This document shows, in pieces, positions 48,474 through 50,031 of a stretch of 50,031 bases of DNA. Source of the DNA: an uncultured Lachnospiraceae bacterium (GTDB lineage: Bacteria; Bacillota; Clostridia; Lachnospirales; Lachnospiraceae); NCBI GenBank assembly GCA_934402515.1, contig CAKRTZ010000013.1, forward strand, positions 1-50,031, read 5' to 3'. The position numbers and the translations under genes were made by a program. How positions within the stretch are numbered: position 1 is the first letter of the stretch; every line of letters starts with the position of its first letter. The notes beneath the pieces were generated by a model that worked only from the letters and a program-made list of their open reading frames with translations, searched no databases and was not told the origin of the DNA.

Positions 48474-48511
48474 AAAAAGGCGGGGAGTCCACCGGACTCC
48501 GTACCGCCCTT
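48474..48511 (-). terminator. Terminator/attenuator between rpsO and pnp
   Basis: On the minus strand GGCGG and GGAGTCC pair with GGACTCC and CCGCC around a 3-nt loop, followed by TTTTT. It lies 10 bp after the rpsO stop and before the pnp RBS, so pnp depends on readthrough or on cleavage here. Confidence 0.85.
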
Positions 48512-48519
48512 TCTTTTTC

Positions 48520-48786
48520 CTACTTTCTTAAACCTAATTTTTCGATCAGTGCACGATATCTCTCGATGTCTGTCTTCTTCAGATAAGCAAGTAAGCCACG
48601 TCTCTGACCTACCATCATTAACAGACCTCTCTGGGAATGATGATCCTTGGGGTTCTGTTTCATATGCTCGGTGAGCTCCTGGATTCTGGCTGTCAGTACA
48701 GCTACCTGTACTTCCGGTGAACCGGTATCTCCCTCAGTTCTTGCATACTCTTTGATGATTGCTGTTTTCTTTTCCTTAGAAATCAT
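48520..48786 (-). CDS. rpsO: 30S ribosomal protein S15
   Basis: S15 binds the 16S rRNA central domain early in 30S assembly and usually represses its own translation. The 88-residue protein shows the family signature GDTGSPEVQVAVLTARI, LTEHMKQNPKDHHSQRGLL and YLKKTDIERYRALIEKLGLRK. The frame is open 21 codons upstream, but AGGAGG lies 8 nt before the ATG at 48786. The promoter is at 48885-48913 and the leader forms a long stem. Confidence 0.98.
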   Translation of the reverse strand: MISKEKKTAIIKEYARTEGDTGSPEVQVAVLTARIQELTEHMKQNPKDHHSQRGLLMMVGQRRGLLAYLKKTDIERYRALIEKLGLRK

Positions 48787-48816
48787 TTTTATTTCCTCCT
48801 GTAAATTTAATTTGCA

Positions 48817-48863
48817 CCGGATACCAGGCGAAAGGTTGGAGTTGTCCATTCACTGGGTATCGG
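48817..48863 (-). promoter_or_regulatory. rpsO leader stem, candidate S15 autoregulatory structure
   Basis: In the rpsO leader the arms 48853-48863 and 48817-48827 pair over about 10 bp with single-base bulges (CCGATACCCAG against CTGGTATCCGG). They enclose 25 nt that contain a small TGGA/TCCA hairpin. The element ends 30 nt before the start codon. S15 regulation through a leader stem is known in Firmicutes; that this is the binding site is inference. Confidence 0.5.
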
Positions 48864-48884
48864 CATTTGTAACCATACTTGAAC

Positions 48885-48913
48885 AATATAACATATCCTG
48901 GGATTCATGTAAA
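48885..48913 (-). promoter_or_regulatory. Promoter of rpsO
   Basis: On the minus strand TTTACA (48913-48908), 17 bp, TATATT (48890-48885) with an extended TGT before the -10. It gives a leader of about 90 nt. Confidence 0.78.
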
Positions 48914-48949
48914 CCCTGAATTTTACTTAATCAGTAACTATTCGGCACC

Positions 48950-50029
48950 TTAATCGTTGATAACCCGCACGGCTTTGATGGGTGTACGGTAATTATAGGT
49001 GGAAATCTTAATTCCCGTTTTGGGGGAACTTGCATGGATCACCTGTCCGTTTCCAATATAAATAGCCACATGGTTGATGGATCCGTTTTTTCCATAGAAT
49101 ATCAGATCACCGGGTTTCAGTTCACTCATGCTGATCTTTCTGCCGGAATTTCCCTGGGCTACTGAGGAGTGAGGGAGATTGTATCCGTATTTCTTGAAGA
49201 TACTTAATACAAAACCGGAACAGTCCGCCCCCTTCGTGAGACTGGTGCCGCCCCATACATAGGGATTTCCCAGAAACTGCTTCGCATACTGTACCAGATC
49301 CACCCGGACATCCGATACACCCTGTCCGTATAAAAGTTCGGTCATGGTGATAGCTTCATTTAGCTTTTCTTCCACCTTCACATACTCTGCTGCCACATAG
49401 ACCTCTTCATCGTCCAGATAGACGCGGACCCATTCACCCTCTACCTCTGCGACTTCCAGTTGTTCGCCGTTGGGAATCTGGGTAATAACCGGCGCGTCCG
49501 TACTCGGCTCCTCCCGCACCCGCAATGCATCGCAGGTAACAATGGCTGTCAAGGTCAGTTCCTGTGCTGCCAGTTTCTTGGCTTCTGCACCGGTGGCAAG
49601 GTAATCCATACTTACATACCCCTCTACTTTACCTGAGGTGATATGTGCCCAGCCGTTCTCGATTTTCAACACTTCACAGGCTGCATACCGGGGCAGCTTA
49701 CCCACCAGTTTGCCATCGGTGGAAGGGTTTTCCCGGATGTTTAAGTTATTGTCTGTGGTGTTGGCAATGCCCAGTACATTGTAGCCATAACCGCTGTTTA
49801 AGTCTTTGGCTGCCGCAATGTATTCCTCTGTGGTTTTATTTTGTGCTTTCAAAAAACTTGCCACACCGGCAGTGGAGTTATCCTCATTGGCATCTTCCGT
49901 GGTTGCGGTGGTGGCAGAGCTGCTTCCTGCTTCCTGTGCCTGTACCGGTTCTGTTGATAACAGCATTCCTGCTGCCAGAATCAGTGCCAGAATTTGTTTT
50001 CTTCTATTTAAAATAGTTTTATTTTTCAT
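48950..50029 (-). CDS. Secreted SH3-NlpC/P60 peptidoglycan hydrolase
   Basis: NlpC/P60 enzymes cleave D-Glu to diaminopimelate bonds in wall peptides. The 359-residue protein has a signal peptide (basic start, hydrophobic 12-24, cleavage near VQA-QE at 30-31), a Thr/Ala/Glu linker, a first SH3b domain at about 83-143 (LNIRENPSTDGKLVGKL), a second at about 160-218 (DALRVREEPSTDAPVI), and the catalytic domain with Cys270 (GADCSGFV), His320 (INHVAIYIG) and His332 (VIHASS). The ATG at 50029 is two bases from the window edge; the signal peptide fits this start, but an upstream start cannot be checked. Confidence 0.9.
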   Translation of the reverse strand: MKNKTILNRRKQILALILAAGMLLSTEPVQAQEAGSSSATTATTEDANEDNSTAGVASFLKAQNKTTEEYIAAAKDLNSGYGYNVLGIANTTDNNLNIRENPSTDGKLVGKLPRYAACEVLKIENGWAHITSGKVEGYVSMDYLATGAEAKKLAAQELTLTAIVTCDALRVREEPSTDAPVITQIPNGEQLEVAEVEGEWVRVYLDDEEVYVAAEYVKVEEKLNEAITMTELLYGQGVSDVRVDLVQYAKQFLGNPYVWGGTSLTKGADCSGFVLSIFKKYGYNLPHSSVAQGNSGRKISMSELKPGDLIFYGKNGSINHVAIYIGNGQVIHASSPKTGIKISTYNYRTPIKAVRVIND

Positions 50030-50031
50030 TT

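Noticed and set aside
1..50031. CRISPR arrays, rRNA, tRNA, T-box or other known riboswitches, prophage, intact IS elements
   Set aside because: Looked for by eye in all intergenic regions; no repeat-spacer pattern, conserved RNA signature or transposase/integrase gene apart from xerD was seen.

Overview
The window looks like a chromosome segment of a spore-forming, moderate-GC anaerobic Firmicute, most likely a member of the Lachnospiraceae (class Clostridia). This rests on protein family resemblance and on gene order (gap-pgk-tpi; yicC-remA-gmk-rpoZ-rimO-pgsA; asp23-nusB-xseAB-ispA-dxs-tlyA-nadK-argR-recN-spoIVB-spo0A; spoIIIAA-AH). No genus is claimed. Almost everything is vertically inherited housekeeping and sporulation DNA. 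I see no CRISPR array, prophage, rRNA, tRNA or intact insertion sequence.

Layout: 1-3.7 kb holds a partial membrane-anchored protein and the glycolytic genes gap, pgk and tpiA (minus). 3.9-7.2 kb (plus) holds a HisJ-type phosphatase, a SpoVB-like flippase and DAHP synthase. 7.3-10.9 kb (minus) holds xerD, spoIIM, nudF and an aminotransferase. 11.1-14.3 kb is recA-recX-rny behind a promoter with two LexA boxes. 14.5-20.0 kb is a probable eight-gene operon, yicC to a DUF3298-like gene. At 20.2-21.9 kb is rqcH (plus), followed by a 665-bp gap with tiny ORFs and short repeats. 22.6-25.7 kb is a second flippase and glgA. 25.8-27.8 kb is spo0A and spoIVB. 27.9-36.8 kb is a probable ten-gene operon from asp23 to recN, bounded by a clear promoter and a strong terminator. 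36.9-39.7 kb is a transglutaminase-like protein and prfC. 39.8-44.8 kb is the complete spoIIIA operon with a SigE-like promoter. 45.1-50.0 kb is an unknown two-TM protein, pnp, rpsO and an SH3-NlpC/P60 hydrolase.

How the genes fit together: several modules serve sporulation. These are the master regulator locus (spo0A), the forespore SpoIVB protease that triggers SigK processing, the SpoIIIA feeding-tube complex, SpoIIM for engulfment, and SpoVB-like lipid-II flippases. Others serve RNA turnover and translation (rny, pnp, rpsO, rimO, tlyA, nusB, prfC, rqcH), DNA repair (recA, recX, recN, xseAB, xerD) and central metabolism (glycolysis, glycogen, isoprenoids, NADP).

The most striking observation is that the gene in the conserved spo0A position encodes the intact DNA-binding effector domain but only a degenerate stub of the phospho-receiver domain, with the segment carrying the phosphoacceptor aspartate absent. 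Second is a modular, hairpin-rich dispersed repeat found in three copies, each just downstream of a terminator. Third is the gap at 21.9-22.6 kb, with a possible holin-like micro-toxin, a second small ORF and repeated short motifs.
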